From NCBI RefSeq assembly GCF_007992715.1, contig NZ_BKAU01000004.1:496001-560000 (forward strand): a DNA stretch of 64,000 nt, given 5' to 3'. Below, in pieces: positions 1-9,751 of the stretch. The stretch is from Chitinophaga cymbidii (GTDB lineage Bacteria; Bacteroidota; Bacteroidia; Chitinophagales; Chitinophagaceae). A program made the translations under genes and the position numbers. The notes below the pieces were generated by a model, which was not told the DNA's origin, ran no database searches, and saw nothing but the letters and a program-made list of their open reading frames with translations. The number at the start of each line of letters is the position of its first letter. Within the stretch, counting starts at the first letter, position 1.

Positions 1-2726
1 AAGAGGCCAACGCCTGGATCGTGTATGAAGATCAGCAAAAGAACGTATGGGCCAGCGCAACGAACGATGGCAGCCTGTACCGGTTCAACCGGGAATTCAA
101 CCGCTTCGAGCTTTTCGATCCCGAGATCGTCAACCTTCAGAGCATGGCGGAAGACCGGCGGGGCGAGCTGTGGGCCGGCAGTTACTCATCACTGATCCGG
201 ATAGACAGAAAAGATAAACGGCACCGTATTTTTCCCATCGGCCATCCCGTCCGCTGCATCCATGAAACAAAAAAAGGCGGGTTCTGGCTCGGGACACAGG
301 GCGCCGGTTTGCTGCTGTTCGACCGGAACACCGGCAAATACAGGCAGTTCACCACGGCGGACGGATTGCCCGGCAACACCATCCTCCGCATGCTGGAAGA
401 CCCGCAGGGCAACCTGTGGTTAAGCACTTACAGCGGCATCGCCCGGTTCAACCCCGCTACCGGTTCCATCGACACCTACTCGCAGCCGGACGGCCTGCAA
501 AGCAGCCAGTTCAGCTTCAATGCCGCGCTGGCGCTGACATCCGGGGAATTCGTTTTCGGCGGGATCAACGGGTTTAACATATTTCATCCCGATAGCATTG
601 TCACCGAAAAACGCAGCGCGGCGGTCTTCCTCAACGGGCTGCGGGTCAATAACAGGCCGGTAGCGGAAACGCCGGCTTATATTACGGAAAGGGAGGTGGA
701 AATGATACGCGAAATAACCATCCCTTTCAGCCAGGCCGTACTGTCACTGGATTTTCTGGCGCTCGATTACTCGCGGGCGGACAAAATAAAGTATGCCTAT
801 TTCCTCGAAGGATGGGACAAGGACTGGAATTACCCGAACGGCAGCCGCACCGCGAATTACTCCCGCCTGCAGGAAGGCGATTATGTTTTTAAAGTAAAGG
901 CTTCGCAGCCGGGGCACATCTGGAGTGAGGGAACAACGCTGCTGAAAATCACCGTGCTGCCGCCGTGGCACCGCACCTGGTGGGCCTATGCGGGATACGC
1001 CGCGCTGATCTTCGGCAGCATCTACGGTTATATCAGGTATACCCGCAAGCAGGAACGGCTGAAATACGAGATCAAGCTCGCGCATCTTGAAAATGTAAAG
1101 GATAAAGAGCTGACTGAAAAGAAACTCACCTTTTTTACCAATGTGTCGCATGAATTCAGAACGCCGCTTTCCCTGATCATCAATCCGCTCAAACACCGCC
1201 TTCATCAGTCTCCGGACCTGGAGCTGACGGTCGCTTACCGCAATGCCCGCCGCCTGCTGAGCCTGGTAGACCAGCTGTTGCTTTTCCGGCAGGCCGGCTC
1301 GGGAGCGGATGAGCTGAAAGTCTCGGCGTTTAACATCATTCACCTTTGCAATGAGGTCTACCAGTGTTTTACGCAGCAGGCCGCCGCGCGGAGCATAGAT
1401 TACAGGTTTGTTTTTCCTTCGGATGAAATAGCGGTGCAGGCGGATTATGGAAAGATCGAGATCGCGCTGTTCAACCTGCTGTCCAATGCGTTCAAATTTA
1501 CGCCGGACGGCGGAGCTATCAGCCTGGAACTGGAAGAAGGAGGGGAAGACATCACCATCATCGTCCGCGACAGCGGTTGCGGCATTGATGAGGCGGACCA
1601 CGCGAATATTTTCAGCAAGTTTCAGCGCTCCACGTCAGAAAGACCGCAGAAAGCCGGCTTTGGCATCGGCCTGTACCTCGTCCGCCATTTTATTGAAAGC
1701 CACCAGGGCGCTGTAACTGTCAGCAGCAAATTGAACGAAGGAAGCGCGTTTACCATCGTGCTGCCCAAAGGCAATGCCCGCCTCATCGCAGATTACCCCA
1801 TGCAGCCCGGGAACGGCGCGAGCGAGCTGCTGGAAGAACTGGCGGAGGAAACGCCGGCCCCCGCCGCTGCCGTTCGGGAAGCGCCGGAGGACGGGAAGTC
1901 CGCCGAAGAGATCGTCACGGAAAAAAAATCCGTGCTGATCATCGACGATGATGAAGAGATCCGGGAATACCTGCAGCATCTGTTCAGGGATAAATATTAC
2001 CTCCTGACCGCCGGAGACGGCACCACCGGCTTTGAAATGGCCGGCAGCCATTTGCCCGACCTGATTGTAAGTGATATAAATATGTCCGGAATAGATGGGC
2101 TGGACCTCTGCCGCCGGATAAAGGCGTCGCCGGTGCTCGGGCACATCCCGGTGATCCTGCTAACGGCCGCCTCTTCTGCTGACAGGCAGCTGGAAGGCGT
2201 GGAAGGCGGCGCCGATGATTATATTACCAAGCCGTTCGACAGCCAGCTGTTGCTGGCCAGGGTGGAAACGATCCTGAAAAACCGCAACCTCGTGCAGCAG
2301 TTCTTCTTCGACAGCATCACCCTGCGGCAATCTTCCGTAAAAGTTCCCGCCGCCTACAAGGAGTTCCTGCAGCAATGCATCCAGGTGGTGGAAGCCAATC
2401 TCGACACCGAAAATTTCACGATTCAGAAGTTCTGTAAATCCGTGGGGCTGAGCCGGTCCACTTTATATGCAAAGATCAAACATGTGTCCGGCCAGTCGCC
2501 CAACGCCTTTATCCGTTCCATCCGGATACGGCGCGCCGCCGTGTTAATGATCCGGGAGAACATGAACGTCAACCAGGCCGCCTTCCAGGTGGGGATCGGG
2601 GATGCCCGCTACTTTCGGGAGCAGTTTGTGAAGCTGTTCGGCATGACGCCTTCCGTGTATATCAAGAAATACCGGCAGTCGTTCAACCTCGATCTGAACC
2701 TGATCCGGCAGGGAGAGGACCAGTAA
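1..2726 (+). CDS. Hybrid two-component system regulator (HTCS), 5' end outside window
   Basis: One-component fusion of sensor kinase and DNA-binding regulator, the usual PUL activator in Bacteroidota. The reading frame stays open to the left edge, so the GTG at 21 is not the true start and most of the periplasmic propeller is missing. Seen in order: two-component propeller repeats (LWLSTYSGIARF, FWLGTQGAGLLLF), a Y_Y_Y domain ending near 950, one membrane span (about 975-1040), a HisKA H-box (VSHEFRTPL, His codon at 1149), an HATPase (N-box NLLSNAFKF, then DSGCGID and GFGIGLYLV), a receiver domain (IIDDDEEI, phospho-acceptor Asp codon at 2073, Lys in ITKPFD) and a C-terminal AraC-type HTH. 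Family knowledge: a sugar bound in the periplasm switches on the adjacent susCD operon. It lies 149 bp upstream of a co-directional SusC gene, which is the inferred target. Confidence 0.95.
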   Translation, partial: EANAWIVYEDQQKNVWASATNDGSLYRFNREFNRFELFDPEIVNLQSMAEDRRGELWAGSYSSLIRIDRKDKRHRIFPIGHPVRCIHETKKGGFWLGTQGAGLLLFDRNTGKYRQFTTADGLPGNTILRMLEDPQGNLWLSTYSGIARFNPATGSIDTYSQPDGLQSSQFSFNAALALTSGEFVFGGINGFNIFHPDSIVTEKRSAAVFLNGLRVNNRPVAETPAYITEREVEMIREITIPFSQAVLSLDFLALDYSRADKIKYAYFLEGWDKDWNYPNGSRTANYSRLQEGDYVFKVKASQPGHIWSEGTTLLKITVLPPWHRTWWAYAGYAALIFGSIYGYIRYTRKQERLKYEIKLAHLENVKDKELTEKKLTFFTNVSHEFRTPLSLIINPLKHRLHQSPDLELTVAYRNARRLLSLVDQLLLFRQAGSGADELKVSAFNIIHLCNEVYQCFTQQAAARSIDYRFVFPSDEIAVQADYGKIEIALFNLLSNAFKFTPDGGAISLELEEGGEDITIIVRDSGCGIDEADHANIFSKFQRSTSERPQKAGFGIGLYLVRHFIESHQGAVTVSSKLNEGSAFTIVLPKGNARLIADYPMQPGNGASELLEELAEETPAPAAAVREAPEDGKSAEEIVTEKKSVLIIDDDEEIREYLQHLFRDKYYLLTAGDGTTGFEMAGSHLPDLIVSDINMSGIDGLDLCRRIKASPVLGHIPVILLTAASSADRQLEGVEGGADDYITKPFDSQLLLARVETILKNRNLVQQFFFDSITLRQSSVKVPAAYKEFLQQCIQVVEANLDTENFTIQKFCKSVGLSRSTLYAKIKHVSGQSPNAFIRSIRIRRAAVLMIRENMNVNQAAFQVGIGDARYFREQFVKLFGMTPSVYIKKYRQSFNLDLNLIRQGEDQ

Positions 2727-2757
2727 TTTACCCCCGGAACCATACAATTTACCCCCC
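2725..2757. promoter_or_regulatory. 11-bp direct repeat, candidate HTCS operator
   Basis: AATTTACCCCC occurs at 2725-2735 and again at 2746-2756. The 21-bp period equals two helical turns, as expected for two AraC-type HTH domains on one DNA face. The first copy overlaps the TAA stop of the regulator. The pair lies about 45-75 bp upstream of the -7-like element at 2801. Binding by the adjacent HTCS is inferred from position. Confidence 0.55.
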
Positions 2758-2800
2758 ATATTTTGACAGTTGATCCACCGTCCGCCGCCCGCACCCGCTA

Positions 2801-2808
2801 TACCTTAG
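2801..2808 (+). promoter_or_regulatory. Candidate -7 element of the susC operon
   Basis: TACCTTAG matches the Bacteroidota -7 consensus TAnnTTTG at all but one position. No TTTG is found 19-21 bp upstream, which would fit a promoter that needs an activator. Weak on its own. Confidence 0.3.
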
Positions 2809-2836
2809 CGGCAGAAAAGGTCATCTGACCGACAGT

Positions 2837-2864
2837 ATCCAAAATCCAAAATCCAAAATCCAAA
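2837..2864. repeat. Heptanucleotide tandem array, four ATCCAAA copies
   Basis: Four perfect head-to-tail copies of ATCCAAA, ending 11 nt before the first ATG of the SusC gene. It lies in the inferred 5' leader, where A-rich sequence rather than a Shine-Dalgarno helps ribosome binding in this phylum. Copy number could change by slipped-strand replication. Confidence 0.9.
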
Positions 2865-2875
2865 TTCCGCGTATC

Positions 2876-5800
2876 ATGATGAAACGATTACAGCCAGTCC
2901 GTAATCCGGCGGTTATCCATTTGCACCGTTTCCGGCTTCTTCCGTTTTTCCTTTTGTCCTTATTCCTTCTTTTCAGCCTGCCGCTCTTCGCGCAGCGGTC
3001 CGTTTCCGGCACCATCACCTCCGGCAATGCGCCGGTGCCCGGGGTAACGGTGAGCGTGAAAGGCGCCTCCACCGGCACCACCAGCGACGAGGCGGGGAAA
3101 TTTTCGCTGAATGTTCCCGCCAATGCCATACTGGTATTCACGCATATCAATTACATCCCCCGCGAAATGCCGGTGCCCGCATCCGGCACGCTGGATGTAA
3201 GCCTCGAGCCAGAAAGCAGCAACCTCGGAGAGGTGATTGTAGTGGGGTATAACGCGCAGCGGAAAGCCACGGTCACCGGCTCCATTTCACAGGTAAAAGG
3301 GGCGGACATCGTAAAAAGCCCCCAGCCCAACATCTCCAATTCCCTCGCCGGCCGCTTCTCCGGCATCATGATCAACAACCGGGGCGGGGAACCGGGATAT
3401 GACGGTTCGTCTTTCACCATCCGCGGCCTCGCCACCACCGGCAATAATGACGTGCTGATCGTGGTAGACGGCGTGCCCGGCCAGGTCGGCGGACTGGAAA
3501 GGCTGAATCCCAATGATATTGAAAGCATCTCCATATTGAAAGACGCCTCCGCCGCCATCTACGGTAGCCGCGCCGCCAACGGCGTTATCCTGGTCACCAC
3601 CAAACGCGGCAAAAGCGGCAAGCCCGTTATCAACGCCAGCTTCAACCAGGGCTTTTCTTCCCCCACACGCCTGCCCAAAATGGCCGATGCCGCCACCTAC
3701 GCCACCATCGCCAATGAAATTGCCTATTATAACAACAAGGCCGGCGGCATGAACCAGCAATATACCGCCGAAGAAATAGAGAAGTTCGGCAATGGCACAG
3801 ACCCGCTGAATTATCCCAATACGGACTGGACGAAGGAAAGCCTGAAGAAAACGGCTTTGCAGAACCAGGCCAATGTGTCCGTTGCCGGCGGCACCGAGAA
3901 CGTACGCTATTACCTCTCCGCCGGTATGCTTTACCAGGACGGGCTGTATAAGAACGGGGCCACGAAGTACAAGCAGTACAGCTTCCGCTCGAATATCGAT
4001 GCGGACGTTACCAAAGATTTCAGGGTCAGCCTGTATTTGTCCGGCCGTCAGGAAGACCGGCAGTTTCCCACCACCGGCGCGGGCGATATCTTCCGTTCCA
4101 TTTACCGCGCATACCCGATCATCCCCGCACGGTATCCCAACGGACTGCCCTCTTCCGGTATTGAAGGCAACAACCCGGTGATGATGGCGACAGATGCCGG
4201 CGGGCTTAACAAGAGTCCCACACAGGTTTTCAACGGCATCCTGAAAGGAAGATATAATATCGCCGCGGTGGAAGGCTTGTCAATAGACGGTTTCGCGGCG
4301 TTCGACAAATCCTGGTCCTTCTCCAAAGCGTTTGCCGTTCCGTATGTATTGTATACCTATAATAAAGGAACGGATACTTACCAGTCCCGCATCGTAGGCG
4401 GCAACAACAACGCGGCCACGCTGAATGAAAGCCAGCGGAATCTGTCACAAACCACCTATAACTTCAAGATCAACTACCAGCGCGGATTCGGCGTTCATCA
4501 TCTCAACACGTTCGTCGGCTACGAGCAAAGCAAAATAACGCAGGAAGATTTCGCGGCATCGCGCATCAACTTCCTCAGCATTCTCACGCCGGAGCTTTCG
4601 CAGGGAGGAACCGCGGCCACAGACCGGGACAACAGCGGCAGCAGCTACGTGTTCACCCGTAAAAGCTACATCGGCAAGCTGGCGTATGACTTCGATGAAA
4701 AATACCTGGCGGAAGTGCAGATGCGCATCGACGGATCATCTACTTTCCCGAAGGGCAATCAATATGGTTATTTCCCTTCTGTGTCCGCAGCCTGGAGAAT
4801 TTCAAAAGAGCCCTGGTTCAGCAGCCTGTCCTTCATCAACGACCTGAAGCTGCGCGCATCCTACGGCGCGCTGGGTAATGACAGCGTGGGCCTGTTCCAG
4901 TATTTCACGAACTATGCGCTGAAGAACCAGTTTGTGATACAAACCAGCAACGGGCCGGTGATCGTTCCGGGCCTTGACCTCACCAAGCTGCCGAACAGTA
5001 ATATCCATTGGGAAGATGCGCGTAAAACGGACATCGCCATCGAAGGCACTTTGTTCAACGACTTCTTCTTCGAGTTTATCTATTTCCGGCAGCAACGCTC
5101 CAACATTCTCGCGGAACGCAACGCTTCCATCCCGTTCGTATCGGGCATTGTGAATCCCTTCACCGGCAATCCGCTGGTGCCCTCCGAGAATATCGGGAAG
5201 GTGAGCAGCCGCGGTATTGAAGCAACGGCGGGATACGAAAAACGCAGCGGCACATTCCGCTACGGCATCTCCGGCAATATCACGTACGCGAAAAGTAATA
5301 TCGACTTTATTGATGAAGCCCCCGGAGCACTGGAATACCAGCGGCAAACCGGGCACCCTTTGGGCACGTACCTCCTTTACCGCGCCACCGGCATTTTCCG
5401 CAGCCAGGAGGAGATCGACAAAACGCCGCACCTGAGCGGCGCGCAGCCGGGAGATCTTATTTATGAAGATTATAACAAGGATGGAAGCATCACAGCGGAC
5501 GACCAGGTGAGAACCCCCTACGGCAACATCCCCCTGATCTCCTACGGCGCCTCCCTGTCACTGGGCTACGGAAATTTTGATCTCTCGGTCATATTCGCCG
5601 GCCAGGCGCAGGTAAGCCAGTATGTGCTGCCCGAATCCGGCACCATCGGCAACTTCTATAGCTCCTGGGCAGACAACCGCTGGAGCCCTTCCAACCCCAA
5701 CGGCAGCTACCCCAGGGTAGACACCCGCGCCTCTTCCTCCGTGAACGGCGGGCTTTACAACAGCACGTTCTGGCTGGATAACGCCGCCTTCCTGCGGTTG

Positions 5801-6001
5801 AAGAACATGGAACTGGGATACAATCTCCCCGTGAAAAAAATGTCCTTCCTGCGCATGCAGTCCGCCCGCATCTACGCCAATGCGTTCAATCTTTTCACCA
5901 TCACCAAAGTGAAAGACTACGATCCCGAAGGCAGCAGCAGCAGCGGGCAGTTCTATCCGCAGCAGCGGATCGTCAACGTAGGCGTTAACGTGAGTTTCTA
6001 A
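2876..6001 (+). CDS. SusC/RagA-type TonB-dependent outer-membrane transporter
   Basis: 1041 aa, normal for the family. A long N-terminal stretch leads to a signal peptide ending in LFAQ (residues 38-40), then a carboxypeptidase-regulatory-like domain (about 41-118), the TonB-box region EVIVVGY (119-125), the plug (about 131-245) and a 22-strand-type barrel ending in VGVNVSF. Family role: imports oligosaccharides across the outer membrane with its SusD lid. ATG at 2876 or 2879 are the only starts before the signal peptide. SusD follows after 16 nt. The substrate is probably the product of the GH30 encoded two genes on. Confidence 0.95.
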   Translation: MMKRLQPVRNPAVIHLHRFRLLPFFLLSLFLLFSLPLFAQRSVSGTITSGNAPVPGVTVSVKGASTGTTSDEAGKFSLNVPANAILVFTHINYIPREMPVPASGTLDVSLEPESSNLGEVIVVGYNAQRKATVTGSISQVKGADIVKSPQPNISNSLAGRFSGIMINNRGGEPGYDGSSFTIRGLATTGNNDVLIVVDGVPGQVGGLERLNPNDIESISILKDASAAIYGSRAANGVILVTTKRGKSGKPVINASFNQGFSSPTRLPKMADAATYATIANEIAYYNNKAGGMNQQYTAEEIEKFGNGTDPLNYPNTDWTKESLKKTALQNQANVSVAGGTENVRYYLSAGMLYQDGLYKNGATKYKQYSFRSNIDADVTKDFRVSLYLSGRQEDRQFPTTGAGDIFRSIYRAYPIIPARYPNGLPSSGIEGNNPVMMATDAGGLNKSPTQVFNGILKGRYNIAAVEGLSIDGFAAFDKSWSFSKAFAVPYVLYTYNKGTDTYQSRIVGGNNNAATLNESQRNLSQTTYNFKINYQRGFGVHHLNTFVGYEQSKITQEDFAASRINFLSILTPELSQGGTAATDRDNSGSSYVFTRKSYIGKLAYDFDEKYLAEVQMRIDGSSTFPKGNQYGYFPSVSAAWRISKEPWFSSLSFINDLKLRASYGALGNDSVGLFQYFTNYALKNQFVIQTSNGPVIVPGLDLTKLPNSNIHWEDARKTDIAIEGTLFNDFFFEFIYFRQQRSNILAERNASIPFVSGIVNPFTGNPLVPSENIGKVSSRGIEATAGYEKRSGTFRYGISGNITYAKSNIDFIDEAPGALEYQRQTGHPLGTYLLYRATGIFRSQEEIDKTPHLSGAQPGDLIYEDYNKDGSITADDQVRTPYGNIPLISYGASLSLGYGNFDLSVIFAGQAQVSQYVLPESGTIGNFYSSWADNRWSPSNPNGSYPRVDTRASSSVNGGLYNSTFWLDNAAFLRLKNMELGYNLPVKKMSFLRMQSARIYANAFNLFTITKVKDYDPEGSSSSGQFYPQQRIVNVGVNVSF

Positions 6002-6017
6002 TTTTAAAAGACTAACA

Positions 6018-7715
6018 ATGCAGATCAGAAATATTATACATACAGCATGCGTGGCGGCCATCCCGGTGATGATATACGCATGCAAGGGAGATTTCCTGGA
6101 CATACAGCCAACGGATAAAATTGCGCAGGAAGTAGTGCTGACCGATTCCATGGTGTTTGAAGCATATGTGGTGAACCGGTATATCGGCGCGCGCCTGCAG
6201 GACAAAGAGGGTGACGGCACAGATCCGGGCTTTGGCCGGGGCTTTGAATACAGCATGTGGAGCTCCATCACCGATGAGTCCATTTACAATAACGACGATA
6301 ACACATGGCTGATCCAGCGGGGCCTCCTCGCCCCGGAAAACCTCGGCATGGCCGGCACCATCTGGCCGCGCAGCTACCGGAGCATCCGCGAATGCAACAT
6401 TGCGCTGAACGGCCTGGCAGACATTACCATGAGCGACGAACGTAAGAAACGCCTGAAAGGCGAGCTGCAATTCATACGCGCTTTCCGGTACCATGATCTT
6501 ATCCGCAACTACGGCGGCGTAGTGCTGATGGGGGAGAAAGTAGCCCAGCTGTCGGATAACCTGCAGGATGATTCGTTCTTTCAGCGAGCCACGCTGAAAG
6601 AAAGTATCGACTATGCCGTGGCGCAGCTGGATGAAGCCGCCGCCAATCTTCCAACGGATAACGACGGCAACTGGCCGTTGGGGCGCGCTACCAAAGGCGC
6701 GGCGCTCGCGCTCAAAGCCCGCCTGTTGCTGTACGCCGCCAGCCCGCTGTATAACACCGGCAGCTGGAGCGATGCCGCCAACGCCGCGCAGGCCGTAATC
6801 GGCATGAATAAATACAGCCTTTACCAGGGCGGTTATGACCGGATGTTCCTTTCCGCCGACCACCAGGAAGTGATCTTCGCGCGGCTGTATACCCGGAACG
6901 CCAATCACGTGCACCTGGAAATCGCCAACGGTCCGAACGGTTACGGCGGATGGGGCGGCAACCTGCCGCTGCAGAACCTCGTGGATGATTATGAAATGTC
7001 GAACGGCAAACCCATCACCGATCCCACATCCGGCTACGATGCGGCGAATCCCTATGCGAACCGGGACCCGCGTTTTTATGCCACCATATTGTACAACGGC
7101 GCGTCCTACCGCGGATCTACCGTGGAAACTTTTACGCCCGGCGGGAAAGACAGCAAGGACGGTCCCGATAACTGGAACACCTCCAAAACCGGCTACTACC
7201 TGAAGAAGTTCATGAACGACGCTTATCCCTTGCAGAACCCCTGGGGCAACGCGGGCTTCCAACCGTGGATATACATCCGCTACGCCGAAGTGCTGCTGAA
7301 TTATGCCGAGGCCGCGAACGAAGCCTTTGGTCCGGAAGCAGTGCCCGCCGGCGCAACGCTTTCCGCCAGGGCAGCGCTGAACCTGGTGCGCGCAAGAAGC
7401 GGCGTGAACATGCCGGCGCTCGCCGCAGGCACATCACAGGCGCAGCTGCGCGAGGCCGTAAGGTATGAAAGAAGGGTAGAGCTGGCGTTTGAAGAACACC
7501 GGTACTATGACGTGAGAAGATGGAAGATCGCCGATGTCACCGAAAATGAACCCGCACTCGGTGTTATCATCACAAAGTCCGGCGCTAACTTTTCCTATAC
7601 TTCGAAGATCGCGCTGGAAGGCCGCCACTTTGAAAACCAGCACTACTGGCTGCCCATCCCGCGTGCGGAAATACTCGCGTCTTCCAACAAACTGCAACAG
7701 AACGATGATTATTAA
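6018..7715 (+). CDS. SusD/RagB-type glycan-binding lipoprotein
   Basis: 565 aa. The signal peptide ends in a lipobox with Cys22 (MIYAC-KGDFLDIQP), and the FLDIQPTD start of the mature protein is typical of SusD. The C-terminal region carries the usual RYAEVLLNYAEAANE and ERRVELAFEEHRYYDVRRW signatures. It forms the surface lid over the SusC barrel and binds the incoming glycan. It lies 16 nt after susC and 9 nt before the GH30 gene, so the three genes form one transcription unit. Ligand specificity cannot be read from the sequence. Confidence 0.95.
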   Translation: MQIRNIIHTACVAAIPVMIYACKGDFLDIQPTDKIAQEVVLTDSMVFEAYVVNRYIGARLQDKEGDGTDPGFGRGFEYSMWSSITDESIYNNDDNTWLIQRGLLAPENLGMAGTIWPRSYRSIRECNIALNGLADITMSDERKKRLKGELQFIRAFRYHDLIRNYGGVVLMGEKVAQLSDNLQDDSFFQRATLKESIDYAVAQLDEAAANLPTDNDGNWPLGRATKGAALALKARLLLYAASPLYNTGSWSDAANAAQAVIGMNKYSLYQGGYDRMFLSADHQEVIFARLYTRNANHVHLEIANGPNGYGGWGGNLPLQNLVDDYEMSNGKPITDPTSGYDAANPYANRDPRFYATILYNGASYRGSTVETFTPGGKDSKDGPDNWNTSKTGYYLKKFMNDAYPLQNPWGNAGFQPWIYIRYAEVLLNYAEAANEAFGPEAVPAGATLSARAALNLVRARSGVNMPALAAGTSQAQLREAVRYERRVELAFEEHRYYDVRRWKIADVTENEPALGVIITKSGANFSYTSKIALEGRHFENQHYWLPIPRAEILASSNKLQQNDDY

Positions 7716-7724
7716 AAGTGAACA

Positions 7725-9236
7725 ATGACGACAAGCATCGGTAAATATGTTTTGCTGGCTACCTCTTTTTTATGCAGCAACGCATTGCACGCGCAATCAA
7801 AGAAAAGCCTGAAGATCATTATTGATGACACCAGGACGTTCCAGACCATCCACAACTTCGGCGCATCGGATGCATGGGCCTGCCAGTTTGCAGGCAACTG
7901 GCCGGATGACAAGAAGAATAAGATGGCGGACTGGCTCTTTAGCCTGGACACCACCGCAAACGGACAGCCCAAAGGCATCGGGCTGTCCATGTGGCGGTTC
8001 AACCTCGGCGCGGGCAGCAGCCAGCAGGGCGATGCCAGCGGCATAAAAGATGAATGGCGGCGCGCGGAATCTTTCCTGGAACAAAATGGACGATATAACT
8101 GGGAAAGGCAGGCTGCCCAGCAATGGTTTTTACGCGCCGCGAAGCAGCGGGGCGTGCCGTATTTCCTGGCCTTCCTCAACAGCCCGCCCGTGCAGTTTAC
8201 GGTGAACCACAAAGCGTATGCAGATAGCGGCCGGTGTAATATCGACAGCGCGCAATATCCGGCAGTGGCGGCTTACGTGGCCGCTGCGCTGAAAGGGCTG
8301 GAACAGCAAACAGGGATCGTTTTCAATTATATCAGTCCTGTGAACGAGCCGCAGTGGGACTGGAGCGATGGCGGACAGGAGGGATGCCCTTACAGCAACC
8401 GCGAGATAGCCGGCATCGTGAGATCGTTATCAGGCGCCTTGCAGCGGGAGCGCGTTGAAGCCGGCATCCTGCTGCCGGAAGCGGCGCATCTTAAATATTT
8501 ATTGGCGGATGACGACAAACCCGGCCGTGGCAACCAAATAGATGCTTTCATGTCGCCCGGCGCTGAAGAGTATGTGGGCGATCTGCCCGCTGTTGCGCCC
8601 GTGATCGCCGGGCACAGCTATTTCAGCACTTCGCCGTACGACGCATCTGTTGCACTGCGCCGGCAGGTGGCCGGCCGTGTGGCGGGCATTGACGGGCTTT
8701 CTTTCTGGCAATCCGAATATTGCATCCTCGGTGATAACAACGGCGAGATCGACGGCAATAAAAGAGATACCGGCATACAGGCGGCGTTGTACGTAGCCCG
8801 CACCATTCACACGGACCTCGTAATCGGTAATGCCACGGCCTGGCAATGGTGGCTGGCGATCTCGCCTTATGATTATAAAGATGGATTGATCTATATCGAC
8901 AAAAACAAAACAGACGGAAATTTGCAGGACAGCAAAATCTTGTGGGCGCTCGGAAATTACAGCCGGTTCATCCGGCCCGGCATGCAGCGTATCAATGCAT
9001 CCGCGCCGGAAACAGGAGATGATCTGCTGGTGTCCGCCTGGAAAGATGCGAAGAATCAAAAGATCGTCGTCGTGATTGTCAATACCGGCGATGAAGAGAA
9101 AATAGTGGATCTGTCGCTGTCCGGAAACAAAATGATGGAAACGTATACCACCAGTGCGCATCAGGCATTGGGCAAAGCGTATGTATCCGGACCGCTGCGC
9201 ATCGGGCCGGAGCGTATTGTTACCGTGGTGATGTGA
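7725..9236 (+). CDS. Secreted glycoside hydrolase family 30 enzyme
   Basis: 503 aa with a Sec signal peptide (cleavage near ALHAQ-S, no lipobox). The barrel reads as GH30: an FGASDAW start, IGLSMWRFNLGAGS, and the acid/base motif SPVNEPQWDW with Glu208, then FWQSEYC with the probable nucleophile Glu331. A beta-sandwich follows to the C-terminus, as usual in GH30. Family activities include endo-beta-1,6-galactanase, beta-1,6-glucanase, glucosylceramidase and xylanase. The overall look suggests an endo-beta-1,6-galactanase-like enzyme, but the subfamily is not certain. It lies 9 nt after susD and is the only hydrolase of this small PUL. Confidence 0.85.
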   Translation: MTTSIGKYVLLATSFLCSNALHAQSKKSLKIIIDDTRTFQTIHNFGASDAWACQFAGNWPDDKKNKMADWLFSLDTTANGQPKGIGLSMWRFNLGAGSSQQGDASGIKDEWRRAESFLEQNGRYNWERQAAQQWFLRAAKQRGVPYFLAFLNSPPVQFTVNHKAYADSGRCNIDSAQYPAVAAYVAAALKGLEQQTGIVFNYISPVNEPQWDWSDGGQEGCPYSNREIAGIVRSLSGALQRERVEAGILLPEAAHLKYLLADDDKPGRGNQIDAFMSPGAEEYVGDLPAVAPVIAGHSYFSTSPYDASVALRRQVAGRVAGIDGLSFWQSEYCILGDNNGEIDGNKRDTGIQAALYVARTIHTDLVIGNATAWQWWLAISPYDYKDGLIYIDKNKTDGNLQDSKILWALGNYSRFIRPGMQRINASAPETGDDLLVSAWKDAKNQKIVVVIVNTGDEEKIVDLSLSGNKMMETYTTSAHQALGKAYVSGPLRIGPERIVTVVM

Positions 9237-9276
9237 ACTTCCCGTTTTTTCGTAGATTTATGAAAACGAACCATCT

Positions 9277-9750
9277 ATGAGAAGCACAATTGCCACCTTC
9301 CTGATCTTTTCCTTTGCAGCCGCAGCCTGCGGCAGTGGAGCGCAGCAAGAAGCCGCAAACGACTCCCTGCCGGCGGACAATACGGTTGTGGACGAACCGG
9401 CCGCCAACACTGCTTGCTATCTGAAAGCGGTAGGGAAAGATACGTTCCGGCTGAAGCTGGTGGTGAATGAAGAGCAGGTAGCGGGCGAGCTGCGGTACGA
9501 TCCGCATGAAAAAGACAAAAGCAGCGGCACCATCACCGGCGTGCTGAAAGATAATATCCTCCGCGCCAGCTACAGCTACCAGAGCGAAGGCATGAACAGC
9601 ACCCGGCCCGTGGTGTTCAAGGTGATGGGGGAGCAGGTGTATGAAGCGCTCGCGGATAATTTCGACAAGAACGGCATCCCCGTATTCAGCGAAGTGAACG
9701 ATCAGCTGAAATTCGATCCTACGCCATACAACAAAAAAGAATGTGAATAA
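9277..9750 (+). CDS. Putative lipoprotein of unknown function
   Basis: 157 aa. The signal peptide has a lipobox at Cys18 (FAAAAC-GSG). The mature part contains a low-complexity acidic linker (about 20-45), then a compact region with CYLKAVGKDTFRLKLVV and a run of short strands (GELRYD, GTITGVLKDNILRASYSYQSEG). I do not recognise a named family. It begins 40 nt after the GH30 stop. Its stop falls immediately before the next regulator, whose ATG is at 9752. It could be a late member of the PUL transcript or a separate unit. Confidence 0.8.
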   Translation: MRSTIATFLIFSFAAAACGSGAQQEAANDSLPADNTVVDEPAANTACYLKAVGKDTFRLKLVVNEEQVAGELRYDPHEKDKSSGTITGVLKDNILRASYSYQSEGMNSTRPVVFKVMGEQVYEALADNFDKNGIPVFSEVNDQLKFDPTPYNKKECE

Positions 9751-9751
9751 T

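Noticed and set aside
6012-7262. Open frame of 416 codons antisense to the first susD
   Set aside because: Shadow of a clear SusD gene, with no promoter or recognisable domain.
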